A DNA stretch of 64,000 nucleotides from Flaveria trinervia (lineage: Eukaryota > Streptophyta > Magnoliopsida > Asterales > Asteraceae), in contig CM046444.1 of assembly GCA_025506515.1 (NCBI GenBank), positions 121,217,930-121,281,929 on the forward strand, read 5' to 3'. The position numbers and the translations under genes are program-made. The notes beneath the pieces were generated by a model. The model ran no database searches and was not told where the DNA came from. It worked only from the letters and a program-made list of their open reading frames with translations. Positions 12,282 through 23,600 of this stretch are shown piece after piece (position 1 is the stretch's first letter; every line of letters starts with the position of its first letter).

Positions 12282-14011
12282 GGGGAAATATAGAGTACAT
12301 GAGAAGTTTCTTGAAAAGATGGAGCGTATTGATGTTGTTCAAACATAGGTGAAGAAAGAACATATTGGGATTGGGTTGGATTGTAATCGTTCTGTTAAAA
12401 CTGATTAAAGTAGTAAACTGTATTAAATAAAATTTAGTCTCATGAAGAACGAGTTTTTTTTTACTTTAAAGTACGTTTTGAATCTAAGCTAGTTTTACGA
12501 GATCCGGTTTTGATTGTTGAGGGCCCAAATTGAATCAGTTTAAACCTGAACCGAGATCAAGTAGTAAATTTTGTAGACGTCTTTGGTGTTATGACTAAAC
12601 TTTCGTCAACGTTTATGTTAAATTAGTGTGATATGTTACTATGTTAGTACTTAAAGACGATACTTTCTTTAATTTTTTTGTTAAATTTGATTAGAAAGTA
12701 AGTTTTAATAAATAATAACTAACACTTTATAAAATTAGGACACAACTCGTTGTGAAATATCAAGTTACTACTCAATGTGTTATTAAATTAAAAGTTAATA
12801 CCCAGATTTACAAATTTTAATGCTTGCTATGTAGATAGTAGACTTGTTACTTCTCTTAAGCACAGTGTAGGTGTAATTAGTTATTGTTTATTAAATTAGT
12901 TCTTAAAGGTTAGTAACACTAAGTTAGTAATAATACGTTAATGTTTGAACCTTAGATTTTCAAAAGGAGAGTCTATCAACTCCTAGTTGAACCACTAGAT
13001 CAAAAGATCATTACTTGTTGACTTATTGTTTACTTGATGACTCTTAATTCACTTGGACATTTGTGCAGCCAATTACCTTTGTTCGGGTCTGGCCCAAGAA
13101 TTGTGACCTAAGACTAGAGGTGTAGAAAAACAAAAAAAGTTGCTTAAACCGGTTTCTACTTAATTTCAAATTTTAAAAATTGGCTAAACCGGTTTACTAA
13201 AAAAACAATTTACAAACTGGTCCAAACCAATTTGAGTGGTTTGAGGATTTTGATGAAAAATCGGTTTTAAAAAACCCAATTGGTGCATATTAAAAAAATA
13301 AATCCGGTTTTAAAACCAAACAGGTTTGAAAAAAACTGATTTTTACAGCTCTACTCATGATATGCATCCAAAGTGCAAGTTCAAGACAACCTTTGATAGG
13401 CCCATTTATATTTGGTTTATGGACTTTTGTGGATTGTGGGTATATGTCATTTTCGTGCCAAACATATGGATAGTGGGTTCACCCACAAGTGATTGCACAT
13501 TTTTGACCATATCACATAGTGCAAACTGCAAACAAGATAAAACTATTATTAAATTACTTAATCCTTAACTCTATTTTCACTTGTTTTGTTGTTTATGTTG
13601 AGCTTCTAAAAATCTTGATATCAAACTTGAGCTCAAGATAGGAACAAAAACCATATACGAATCGAGTTTGAGCATATAACAGCTCGATTTGAATTTTTAT
13701 CGCATTTTATTACTGGTACGTAAGTAATGTGATACATGTACGTAAATGACGACCAAACCTCTAGTGATACAGTTTTTATTGATACTAAAACCAATAGCAA
13801 TAGAGACCGATGTGGGTAGCTCAATCTAGGTGGTGTTAACCTTGTTGTTAATCAATCAATATGTATCTTGGTTTTCTTGTTAATTAGTTAGAACATGTTG
13901 ATTTTTGTTATATGTTTAATTACTGGTATATCTATCGTATATAATATATAACATATATCTTAAACTTTAAAGCGATTCAAACTAGTTGCACACGTGTCCT
14001 TTTATTGTTTT
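12279..14011. other. Intergenic, TK to DOMON gene
   Basis: AT-rich. A patch at about 13110-13330 repeats CCGGTTT and AACCGGTTT words and resembles decayed name-repeat type DNA transposon termini seen elsewhere in the window (35600-35900, 54310-54540). No gene seen. Confidence 0.4.
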
Positions 14012-14590
14012 CTAATCAGACGAGAAATCAAGCTCTCCTGTTGATTGTAGATTTTGTTGAGAAACAGCATGCATTTGAGGGACACCATCTATAACCAAAT
14101 TCCCAGCTTGCCATACTTGATTAACAACCGACCCGCCTCCAAACGGGCCCACGGTCGCGTAAATGGTGATCTCGTTATTCAAGAACTCAGCAGAGAGGCC
14201 CGAAACCCGAAAGCTAAGGTCAGCTGGCAGCATCGACGGGTTGTAACTAGTAATCATTGTTGGGTATACCGTCACACCTCCGTTGTTGTTGTTGTTGACA
14301 AAAGCCACCAATGCTTCTGACCCAACCATACCTATTTGGTTCGGGTTGATGGCCCACGCGACCCAACCGCCCGCACCTTGTCTGGCCCGGTACGCGATGT
14401 TGGCTACACCAACAGTCGAGTTGTAGGTCCAATGAAGCTTAGCTTGTAAATGGGGCAAATCTTTACAAGAAGTGTAGATTCTATTAGATGTGAATTTGTG
14501 ATTTGCACATGTTATAGCATATGATATATCAAAATGAGATGGAAGAAAATAAAAAGTAAGAAAAAGGGTATAGCTTATAGTTATAGCCAT
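14012..14590 (-). CDS. DOMON-only protein, AIR12-like
   Basis: Single exon, 192 residues. A signal peptide (about residues 1-25, hydrophobic core LFLTFYFLP) is followed by the DOMON/DUF568 fold: C..H.F..N.IY.SCKDLP, LHWTYNSTVG, GGWVAWAINP, MVGSEALVAF, ITIYATVGPF and NQVWQAG. These are hallmarks of AIR12, an extracellular b-type cytochrome thought to pass electrons at the plasma membrane. It stops at LDFSSD, just after the DOMON fold, so it lacks both the Pro/Ser-rich linker with GPI signal typical of AIR12 and the CYB561 membrane domain of its relative at 32016. It may therefore be freely secreted. Truncation by an early stop is an alternative. Confidence 0.85.
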   Translation of the reverse strand: MAITISYTLFLTFYFLPSHFDISYAITCANHKFTSNRIYTSCKDLPHLQAKLHWTYNSTVGVANIAYRARQGAGGWVAWAINPNQIGMVGSEALVAFVNNNNNGGVTVYPTMITSYNPSMLPADLSFRVSGLSAEFLNNEITIYATVGPFGGGSVVNQVWQAGNLVIDGVPQMHAVSQQNLQSTGELDFSSD

Positions 14591-15886
14591 TGATAGAATT
14601 ACATTAATATAGAGTTAAATGCATATATATTGACAGTATATATATGTAGGACTGTCATGAAACTGTTGTTTTTGTTACTAACTAGTATATAGCAGGTGTG
14701 TCATGTGTAATGAACCAATTACTAGAGAGTGTAAACGTGAGAAATTTAGTTAGAAAAAACTTTAAGATATAGTGCATGTTTGACATTGTTTATTTCCCTT
14801 AAGTTTTAACTTGGAAGTTAATAAGCAAAAAAAAAATGTTTGGCAAACTTAAAAAGACTTTTCAAATTCCTATCGCTTTTAAAAGTATCTATTTTTTTGT
14901 CATTCTACAACATTTTATTTTATAAGCTAATCCAAATATTTTTTGTAAAGACGTAAGTTAATAAGAATTTTTTGTCAAAAGTCCTTTTCAATCAAAATAA
15001 GCAATACTAAACATGGCCATACTTTGGTGGTTCGGGTTTTTGGTTTCTTGAATTATTTCAGTTGAAAATTTCAGTTGTCATATCTAGCATGTTTCGCTTC
15101 GGTTATAGGATGAATTCATTATTTATCTTTTTAAAAAAATCAAAACTGATAGATTTATGTTATAAACAGAGCAGTTACTTTGATTAACAAAAATAGTACA
15201 AATAATTGTTTAACAAAAAATAATAAATGTTCATCTAATTGGGATCACTAAACATTGCTAAACCGTCAATGGTGATTAAGTAGCAACTGATAAACATCTG
15301 ATTTCCAATAACATGAGTTTCAAATTTGAATATTTGGTTTCATATCGTAACTTTTTAAAGGCTATTTGTCTAGCATATATAACTTGTGAATTTTTATTTA
15401 TTTTATTTCGTTACTAGTAGAATTTTAACGTGTCTCTTTAGTTTAGCGTAAGTGTTATCATTAAGAAAAAACCTAATAAATCCAAAGTCCAACTCGTAGG
15501 CAATTTTCAAGCACGCCATGCACATAGTCAACCTATCATAGTTGAAAACTTAAAGTCAAAATAAATGTGCTTTTATGATATTCAGAGTTCTGACATTTCA
15601 AACCCTTCAAGGCTTCCAAACTCTTCGACCTATATACCATTTGATAACTGTAATTATGTTTGGGTTAAACTGCACCAGAAGTTAGTTCTTCAATTTGGTT
15701 TGGTTTAATTTGAATTTTAGTTTATTTAGTTACGATATATATACGTGACACTCTATGTTTATGTTTTTTAAAGATCCTTATAAGGTTTAATATGGTAGAT
15801 TGAATTATATAATCATATGAATTACAAAACATTGGTCGATAATAACTAATATTGACTAGTTGTACATCTAACTTTTATTTTCGTCT
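14591..15886. other. Upstream of the DOMON gene, intergenic
   Basis: AT-rich. Alternating TATATA tracts at about 14622-14646 could serve the minus-strand DOMON promoter. No other gene or repeat is supported. Confidence 0.4.
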
Positions 15887-16458
15887 TCAAAGTCAATATG
15901 GTTTTAACAAGGGAGTAACTATATTTGCTTACTTGTCATGTTATCAGAAATGCATGGAGTTACTTACTTGGTTTAAAGTGGGATGCCTATCAGCAAAGAA
16001 ATAAAAGTTACGTGTATCATTAGTTATATTTCCGTCTGTAAGTCGTAGATCAATTGGTTTAGAATTATTTCTCATGACTTTTCAATGAGACTCGGTTGAT
16101 GTAATATGCTTCAAGTGAGCCAGAGTTTTTTATCACAGTGGGTTTTTGAATGATGGATTTTTTTGAAACAGGTTCAACACTTTACCCAGATGACTGGACA
16201 TACAGTATTCATTGGCCGTTTAAAAAAAATTAAATTTCTAAATATTTTTATCGACCAATAGGTATGGTCTATATTGTTAAATTCCAAGTTACTATTATTA
16301 GATGTAACATTTCTTAAATGTCATGTTATTTTCTAAGAAACGAGTCATATGTAGACATATATTTAAAGCATATAAAAAGTAAATAATAATAATAACAATA
16401 ATAATCAATGAATGGTCAAATCGCTTTTTGATATAGTGAATATATTAAGTATACAAGT
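15887..16458 (+). repeat. Host segment duplication, copy A
   Basis: 572 bp nearly identical to 25789-26361 in the same orientation; differences are a few substitutions and short indels. This copy ends at ACAAGT, where the 5' LTR of the gag-protease element begins. The other copy continues at the same word into unique DNA, so it represents the unoccupied site. No coding potential. Confidence 0.9.
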
Positions 16459-17023
16459 TGTCACGACCCGCCTAAAAACAAGTCGGGTATCAAGAATTTT
16501 AGAAGTTTCCGGAATCGTATAGCAACGTCTAGGGCTGCCCGGAAGTCTCCGGGACAGCCTAGATATTCCCGGACCATGCTGGAACGGATTGGAGCCAGCT
16601 AGAGCAGCCCTTAAATAGGCAAGAAAGGCCTAGATAAATCAGAAAATGAAGCAGCACATGAAAGACTCTAGAAAAGCCTTGAAAAGGCTTGATATTTTCA
16701 TAAGAATATCTAGATATTATCTTGTAAATATCTAAGGTATTTAGTTGATAGATTAATCTAGATCATGAAAGATCTAGATTCATGAACTAGTATAAATAGA
16801 TGATGTAGTTCACATTTGTAGGCACCCAAAACACATACAAGTCAGAGTGTCAAGCACTTGTAAACAACACTTGTAAACCTTGTAAGCAATACAAAGTTAG
16901 TTGTATTACTCGCTTGCAACGCTTCGCGCGTCGTTACTTGATTCGATACATCTTTGGGTCACAAAGGCTGAACTTAGAGCAGTCTAAGTGCCGCACGAGA
17001 GTTGAAGAAATAACTCCGTGTCA
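16459..17023 (+). repeat. 5' LTR of the gag-protease element
   Basis: 565 bp, beginning TGTCACG and ending GTGTCA. It contains a TATA-like TATAAATAG near 16791 and is followed by AG and the primer site. Its upstream flank is host copy A. Confidence 0.88.
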
Positions 17024-17025
17024 AG

Positions 17026-17037
17026 TGGTATCAGAGC
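17026..17037 (+). other. Primer-binding site (initiator Met tRNA)
   Basis: TGGTATCAGAGC, complementary to the 3' end of plant initiator methionine tRNA, lies two bases after the 5' LTR, as in most plant Ty3/gypsy elements. Confidence 0.92.
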
Positions 17038-17055
17038 AAGGTCGGTTCATTTGGG

Positions 17056-18040
17056 ATGGCAACCGAAACAAGCAAACTTGCAACTGTTGAAGATAAACGA
17101 GGACGAGATGAATCCCAGAAGGGATCAAAGAAGGATCGGGGTACATCCAAGGACCATACCTTGGAAAAACGATTCAATGACATGGAAACAAGTCTCGTCG
17201 AGATAGGAACTCAGGTAGACTTGTGCTTCCAACGGCTGGATGTTTTAGAAGCGGACTTCACGGAGCTTAGAGATGGACTCAAGGCTGCTGTGGAGCTACT
17301 ACGAGAAGAAGTAAAGCTGATGATCAAAGATGCGATTAAAAATGTTACTACCAAGCTACAAAAAGACATGGATGAGCTGTCAAGCGACATGCATCGGAGT
17401 CTACTGGGCTTGGAAGCTAAAGTTGTCGATTGCAACAAAGCCTTGATCACGACTGGAGGTAATGTTGTAAACTTTACACCAAGAGTTGAAATTCCCAAAC
17501 CATCACCGTTCTTGGGAAACGGGAAGCACGGGCGGTTGATGATTTTATTTGGGAAATGGAGCAGTACCTAGGAGGGGTACAGATCTTGGATGACACCACC
17601 AAAATCAAGACTGCCACAATGTATCTTAAGGATACAGCAGCGCTGTGGTGGAGACGTCGAAGCGTGGACATCGAACGAGGTACGTGCTCGATCAAAACTT
17701 GGACTGAGTTCATCCAAGAACTCAAAAGACAGTTTTATCCGGTAAATGCTGAGCACGAAGCCAGAAGTCGACTTCGAAAGCTCAAACAAACCGGGACCAT
17801 CAAGGACTAGTTAAAGAGTTCACAACACTTGTCCTTGAGATCCCAGATCTATCGGACAAAGACTCCCTCTTCTACTTTCTCGATGGTCTACAATCATGGG
17901 CTAAGATAGAGCTGGAGCGACGAAGTGTTCAAGATCTTGCCTCAGCCATTGCAATAGCTGAAAGCTTGACCGATCACAAAGAAAAACGAACATATAGGCC
18001 CGTGATGAGGAAAGTGACGATGAGAAAGGTGGGGGAGTAA
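17056..18040 (+). pseudogene. gag of the gag-protease element, frameshifted
   Basis: The open frame from ATG 17056 covers the N-terminal coiled-coil part (Glu/Lys/Leu-rich, about 165 residues). It loses frame near 17506 at a CC run, resumes in another frame at 17556-17810 (the retrotransposon gag core with ALWWRR and FYPVNAEHEARSRL) and breaks again near 17808. A third stretch carries the LEIPDLSDKDSLFYFLDGL motif. Nucleocapsid CCHC remains are near 18110-18160. Named as a retrotransposon capsid protein by these motifs. As read it cannot make an intact protein. Confidence 0.8.
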
Positions 18041-18378
18041 AGCCCAATCATGATCGGAAGGTGGAAACAAGGAGACCACCACGATACGACAACGAAAAAC
18101 GTCCTCCAAAGTTCTGTTTATATGCGATGGACCGCATAATGCTCGGGATTGCCCGAAGAAACAAAGTCTTCAAGCCATGGTGGCTAGAAATGACGATGAA
18201 TCCCACGAAGACAAGGAGGTTTGTCTCGGGGCAATGCAACTACAAGTACTAAATGCTTTAACGGCACATGAAGGGAAGCCGTTAAAAATGATTAGTCCTG
18301 CCCAACGGAGCACAAGGGCAACATCACAAACACGGAGGCAAAAGGACTTCGTTTGTGAACTTAGAAATAAATGGATGA

Positions 18379-18948
18379 CTTGCAAAGGCACTGATCGATA
18401 CCGGAGCAAGTCACAACTTCATGACACGAGAAGAGGCTAGGAGACTCGGCCTAAGGATATCCACACGAGATGGATTTCTCAGAGATGCCAATGGAAACAC
18501 TAAAGCAATCGAGGGATGTCATGGCTGTAAGACTAAGATCGGGACATGGCAAGGTAAACTTGACTTCTCAATAGCACTATTGGACAACTACAAGATCGTG
18601 CTCGGGATGGACTTTTTCCGGAAGGCAAAAGCCGTTCCAACAACTTTTCTGAACACCTTGTACATCGTCAAAGGCGATCAAGTACACACAGCCAGGATGG
18701 AGTCAAGTCATCAAGGCAAAATACTGTCCATCTTGCAACTTGCAAGAACAAGCCGAGGGTCACTCAAGCACGACGAGGGCGTCATGGGTTTAGGTGGGGG
18801 AGAATGTCACGACCCGCCTAAAAACAAGTCGGGTATCAAGAATTCCAGAAGTTTCCGGAATCGTATAGCAACGTCTAGGGCTGCCCGGAAGTCTCCGGGA
18901 CAGCCTAGATATTCCCGGACCATGCTGGAACGGATTGGAGCCAGCTAG
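18379..18948 (+). CDS. Retroelement aspartic protease, reading into the 3' LTR
   Basis: Frame open from 18379 to a stop at 18946-18948. The active site DTGAS is at 18397-18411, followed by HNFMTREEA and, later, IVLGMDFF, the flap/second-lobe signature of Ty3/gypsy proteases. There is no in-frame stop before the polypurine tract, so the last 48 codons are LTR sequence. No fusion to reverse transcriptase follows, unlike autonomous relatives. In the parent it would be released from a gag-pol polyprotein; here the upstream gag is out of frame, so expression is doubtful. Confidence 0.75.
   Translation, partial: LAKALIDTGASHNFMTREEARRLGLRISTRDGFLRDANGNTKAIEGCHGCKTKIGTWQGKLDFSIALLDNYKIVLGMDFFRKAKAVPTTFLNTLYIVKGDQVHTARMESSHQGKILSILQLARTSRGSLKHDEGVMGLGGGECHDPPKNKSGIKNSRSFRNRIATSRAARKSPGQPRYSRTMLERIGAS
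18791..18804 (+). other. Polypurine tract
   Basis: A TAGGTGGGGGAGAA tract directly before the 3' LTR; the mirrored copy of the second element (20058-20072) has the same form with one more G. Confidence 0.85.
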
Positions 18949-19342
18949 AGCAGCCCCTAAATAGGCAAGAAAGGCCTAGATAAATCAGAAAATGAAGCAG
19001 CATGAAAGACTCTAGAAAAGCCTTGAAAAGGCTTGATATTTTCATAAGAAATATCTAGATATTATCTTGTAAATATCTAAGGTATTTAGTTGATAGATTA
19101 ATCTAGATCATGAAAGATCTAGATTCATGAACTAGTATAAATAGATGATGTAGTTCATATTTGTAGGCACCCAAAACACATACAAGTCAGAGTGTCAAGC
19201 ACTTGTAAACAACACTTGTAAACAACCTTGTAAGCAATACAAAGTTAGTTGTATTACTCGCTTGCAAACGCTTCCGTGTCGTTACTTGATTCGATACATC
19301 TTTTGGGTCACAAAGGCTGAACTTAGAGCAAGTCTAAGTGCC
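18805..19342 (+). repeat. 3' LTR of the gag-protease element, 3' truncated
   Basis: Matches the 5' LTR from TGTCACG onward with about a dozen small differences, including a 3-bp insertion in the TTGTAAAC repeat. It stops at CTAAGTGCC, about 40 bp before the expected end, where an inverted host fragment begins. Confidence 0.88.
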
Positions 19343-19343
19343 C

Positions 19344-19420
19344 CTTGGTGGTCTCCCCACTTGTATACTTAATATATTCACTATATCAAAAAGCGATTTG
19401 ACCATTCATTGATTATTATT
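19344..19420 (-). repeat. Inverted fragment of the host target site
   Basis: Reverse complement of the DNA around ATACAAGTGGGGAGACCACC (about 26302-26375), so it carries the unoccupied target site in reverse orientation. At the one distinguishing base (CAATGAATGG versus CGATGAATGG) it agrees with copy A, not copy B. Confidence 0.85.
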
Positions 19421-19594
19421 TACGTACGCTTCAACGCCATCCTTCAGAGCACGTCGATTCAGTGGTATCCACAAAGTTAGTTGGAAATTACTCCGTGACA
19501 AGTGGTATCAGAGCACGTCGATTCACTGGGATGACGACTGAATCAGAGAAGATCGTGGTCACAAGCGCTGTTGGAGGAGAAGACAATCGTGGGA
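19421..19594 (+). other. Patchwork of short retroelement pieces
   Basis: In order: a 26-bp piece matching the integrase zone (same orientation as 21252-21277, one mismatch); a broken primer-flank piece; an ACAAAGTTAGTTG piece as in the first element's LTR; the last 18 bp of the second LTR type (to 19500); a complete primer site with its flank; and the first ~70 bp of gag. It looks like filler DNA at a rearrangement joint. Confidence 0.75.
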
Positions 19595-20057
19595 TGTCAC
19601 GAAGTAATTTCCAAACTCTCGTGCGGCACTTAGTCAACGTACTAAGTAAGCCTTGATCTTAACTTGATCACCAAGTTGGCAATGATTCAACGACTCGTAG
19701 AGATTGTAAGAAAGATCACAAGAAGGCTTGAAAGAAAGAGCACTTGTATTATTTGAAAGCTTGGTTACAAGAAAGCTTGGATTACAATACTTTTATGAGG
19801 TGGTTTGGAATGAAACCATCACCACCTATTTATACTTGTCCTAATATCTAGATTATTCCAAATCTAGAAATATCTAAGTATTAAATATCTAAGATATTCA
19901 AGGAGATTTCTAGGCTTAAATAGATTTTTCTATGGTTAATCTAGACACTTCTTGAGATATCTTTGGTGTAATCCTTGAATCTTTGAAGTGTTGGGGATTT
20001 GCTGGAAAATTCCAGAATCCCGTTCATTATGGCTTTGAATGTAAGCGGTGCGTGACA
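19595..20057 (-). repeat. 3' LTR of the chromovirus (minus orientation)
   Basis: 463 bp bounded by TGTCACGAAG and GCGTGACA. Its sequence is the reverse of the LTR at 24693-25257, without that copy's 100-bp internal duplication. One TATA-type word (TATTTATACTT on the plus strand) is present. Confidence 0.88.
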
Positions 20058-20072
20058 TTCTCCCCCCACCTA
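20058..20072 (-). other. Polypurine tract and pol stop codon
   Basis: On the minus strand TAGGTGGGGGGAGAA; its first three bases are also the stop codon of the pol frame (chromodomain tail ending SQA). Confidence 0.85.
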
Positions 20073-22972
20073 AGCTTGCGACGTCCTCGTCGTGTGCTCT
20101 TCGTGGTATTTCATGATTTCGTCTCTGAACTGCCATAGTGTATCCTCAGGTTCCCAGCTGGTCTCGCTGTCGGGCAAGTTCTTCCACTTGATCAAATACT
20201 CTTTGTAGCTTGGCACGCCCTCTTACGAATAGTGCGGTCTGATAAAATTTCAGCAACTTCTCGATCGAAAGATGTTACTACTGCGGTTGGTGCCCGTTTG
20301 GAAACACCCCTTTCTAAGTCTTCCATGTCTTTATGATATGGCTTAAGTAGACTCACGTGGAAGACTGGGTGTATTTTTAACTTGGGTGGTAGTTGGAGGC
20401 GGTAAGAAACCTTACCGATTCGTGCAACTATGGGGAATGGGCCTTCGTACTTCCTTAATAGTCCCTTGTGCACGCTTCGTAAGGACTTAAATTGTTGTGG
20501 CAATAGCTTTATCATGACTTGGTCTCCTGCTTGGAACTCAATATGCCTCCTCTTGTTGTCTGCCCATTTCTTCATTTTCTTGGCTGCCTTATTTAGTGAA
20601 GCTCGGGCCAATTCTGCCTGCTCATGCCATTCCCTAATTGCTTTGAAAGCAGCAGGACTACTTCCATTATAAGAGGCAGCTAAAGCGTTTGGAGTTAGTG
20701 GTTATCGTCCTGTAACTATCTCAAAAGGACTCTTACCAGTTGCTTCACTTTGTTGCATATTAAGAGAATTGTGCCACGTCGAGAAGTTTTGCCCAGTCAC
20801 GTTGGTTGGCACTCACATAATGTCGAAGGTACGGCTCTAATAATGCATTGACCCGCTCAGTTTGTCCATCGGTTTGAGGATGGAAGCTGGTTGAGTAATT
20901 TAGACTTGTCCCTGCAATTTTGAACAATTCTGACCAAAATTTCCCTGTGAAGCGTGGATCGCGATCACTTACAATGACTTGTGGAATGCCCCAGTATTTT
21001 ACCACATGCTTGAAGAATACCTTGCCGTTTCAGCTGCAGTTACATCGCCTGGTGCGGGAATAAACGTCCCATATTTGGAAAATCGGTCCACGACTACGAT
21101 TATGCTCCCATTCTCTTCTGACTTCGGTAGGCAAGTGATAAAATCCATAGAAACACTTTCCCATGGGCCATTGGGCGTTGGTAATGGTTCTAGCAATCCC
21201 CCTGGCTGACGTTGCTCATTCTTGTCTTGTTGACATACTAAGCATGTTCTTACGTACGCTTCAACGTCATCCTTCAGTTGGGGCCAGTAGAAAGTACTTT
21301 CGATAAGTGCCAACGTCCGTTTTTTCCGGGATGACCGGCCCACCTTGAGTCATGACACTCCTTCATAATTGTTCGTCTTAGATGACCCCATCTAGGAACA
21401 AAAAGCCGGTCTCCAGTGGTAAATAACAAGTCTCCCTTTAACCAAAACCTCCTAGTCTTCCCGTCGCGAGCTAAAGAAACTAGGTGTTTGCAAAGGAATC
21501 TTGTTCTAAGCCTTCTTTGATTTTGTCTTGGATATCAAATGTAGGCCTTGCGATTGCAGCAAACTCGGCCTTACGGCTTAAAGCATCAGCGACAACGTTA
21601 GCTTTGCCCTGTTTGTATTCCAAGACATAATCAAATTCCGCGAGGAAATCTTGCCACCTAGCTTGTTTTGGGCTTAGCTTCTTTTGTGTTTGAAAATAGC
21701 TAGTGGCAATGTTGTCAGTTTTTATAAAGAACCTGGATCCGAGAAGGTAATGTCGCCATGTCCGAAGGCAATGAATGATGGCTGTCATCTCCTTTTCTTG
21801 TACTGTATATTTCTTCTCGGTGTCGTTTAGTTTGCGGCTCTCGAATGCGATTGGGTGTCCCTCTTGCATAACACTCCGCCAATTGCAAAGTCCGATGCGT
21901 CGGTGTGTAGCTCGAACAGCTTGGTTACATCGGGTAGCCACAGGACTGGTTCGGACGTAACGGCCTCCTTCAATTCGTCAAAGGCCCTCTTACACTGCTC
22001 GTCCCATTGCCAAGCCTTATTTTTCCTTAGTAAATCGGTTAGGGGGGATGCTTTCTTAGAGTAGCCCATGATGAATCGTCGATAGTAGTTGACCAATCCG
22101 AGGAATGAACGTAACTCTGGAACCTTGGTTGGTTCTTCCCATTCCTGAATGGCTTTTACTTTTGTGTTGTCCATCATGAGTTGTCCCTCCCTAATTCGAT
22201 GTCCCAGGAACTCAACTTCCTCTTGGGCAAATGAGCACTTCTCCAGCTTAACGTATAGTTCGTTCTCCCGTAGTACCTTGAATACTTGTCGTAGGTGTGC
22301 CACGTGGTCTTCTAACGTGCAACTGTACACCACAATATTGTCTAGGTACACTACTACGAATTTGTCCAGAAACGGGTGGAAGAGTTTATTCATGAGGATG
22401 CAAAAGGTGGCTGGTGCGTTGGTTAGACCAAACGGCATTACTAGAAACTCGTACGTTCCATACCTCGTGATGCACGTGGTCTTAGCTTCGTCCCCCTCAG
22501 CAATTCTAACTTGGTAGTATCCTGATCGAAGATCCAATTTTGAAAAGTACTTTGCGTTACCGAGTTGATCAAATAGATCAGTGATCAGTGGAATTGGATA
22601 CTTGTTCTTTATTGTAATCTTGTTTAAGGCTCGATAATCAATACACATACGAAGCGAGCCATCCTTCTTTTTTTGAAACAACACTGGGGCACCGTAGGGG
22701 GCTTTAGAGGGACGAATGTAGCCTGCATCCAGCAATTCCTTGAGTTGCTTACGTAACTCTTCCAACTCTGGCGGTGGCATACGATATGGGGCCTTGGCTG
22801 GGGGTTTTGACCCTGGCTCCAGCTCAATTTGATGATCAACCTCTCTTCGAGGGGGTAGTTTCTTTGGTAGTTCTGTTGGCATAACATCCCTGAATTCTTC
22901 AAGAACGTCCCGGATTACTTCCGGTACGACTTCTTTAGCAATTATCTTATCGTCCACCTTTGTTATTGCCAA
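20070..22972 (-). pseudogene. Chromovirus pol: RT, RNase H, integrase, chromodomain
   Basis: Reverse transcriptase, 22972 to about 21865: [29 protein letters not shown] and [10 protein letters not shown]. The active-site box reads YLDN instead of YLDD (Asn codon at 22337-22339). RNase H, about 21880-21480, starts after a one-base shift ([30 protein letters not shown]). Integrase, about 21340-20230: zinc-binding CLVCQQ, then the catalytic Asp in SMDFITCLP, VSDRDPRFTG, and the Glu in QTERVN; shifted at 21320-21325 and about 21016. The GPF/GPY-type segment includes KYEGPFPIV. Chromodomain, about 20225-20073: EYLIKWKNLPDSETSWEP, after another one-base shift near 20218. All domains are recognisable but the frame is broken in at least four places. 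Confidence 0.85.
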
Positions 22973-23289
22973 GTAACATGGCTCCTTCTTGGTATATCTT
23001 TCTTGAATTGTATGGCTGAAAGGGTCTTAGGCCCACTCCTTGACCCATGCTCCGTACTTACCATACAAGTCCTTCCTCATCAAGGATACACAGGAATTAG
23101 CAAAGGGCATAGGGAAGGCCGTACCTTGTCAAAGAATTCCATGCGAGAACTATTTTGAAGTCATCCATATTTACTACAGTGAAGTTGATTGACCCCGACC
23201 ATTCTCCAATCCTCACCTGAACATCTTTGCCTCCCCTTGTATTGGTGTGGCATTGGTGTTAACAGTCTTCATTGTACCACTTCCTTTAC

Positions 23290-23600
23290 AAAACTAACCC
23301 CAGTCGTTGAGCCTCTCCGACGGTCATGAAGTTATGAGAAGCTCCTGTATCCACAAGGGCCCGTACTGGACTGCCCTTGATGTGGCTTGCACGTATTGTA
23401 GTCCTTTACTTGGAGTCGTTCGAGCCTCTACTCTTGCTTTGATTGCACTTAGTACTTGCATTGACCCCATGCAAACGTCTCCTTCTCCTTCATCACGGCA
23501 ATCTTCCTCCCTTGCAATCATAGCATGTAGGTTTGATTTCTTTGGGCAGTCCCGAGCTTTGTGCGGCCCATCACATATGAAGCACTTATAATCTGTCGTA
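23290..23600 (-). pseudogene. CCHC knuckle and protease of the chromovirus
   Basis: On the minus strand a nucleocapsid knuckle CFICDGPHKARDC lies at about 23594-23552, followed after a variable linker by the protease active site DTGAS at 23351-23337 and HNFMTVGEAQRLG. The frame is lost between knuckle and protease and again just after (stop near 23290), while matching motifs in the first element are better preserved. Confidence 0.7.

Larger units (their letters stand above)
16459..19343 (+). mobile_element. Non-autonomous Ty3/gypsy LTR element (gag-protease only)
   Basis: Layout: 5' LTR 16459-17023, primer-binding site 17026, gag (broken), CCHC knuckle, aspartic protease, polypurine tract 18791-18804, 3' LTR from 18805 (end missing). 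Reverse transcriptase, RNase H and integrase are absent. After the protease the sequence passes straight to a short stretch resembling the end of the chromovirus pol (AGCACGACGAGG..GTC) and then the purine tract, so pol was lost by internal deletion. LTRs are about 97% alike by eye, suggesting a fairly recent insertion. It could only move with enzymes from a relative such as the element at 19595-25786, whose primer site and purine tract match. Confidence 0.85.

Noticed and set aside
12058..12348. Open frames over the TK upstream AT repeat on both strands
   Set aside because: Tyr/Ile repeats come from the microsatellite.
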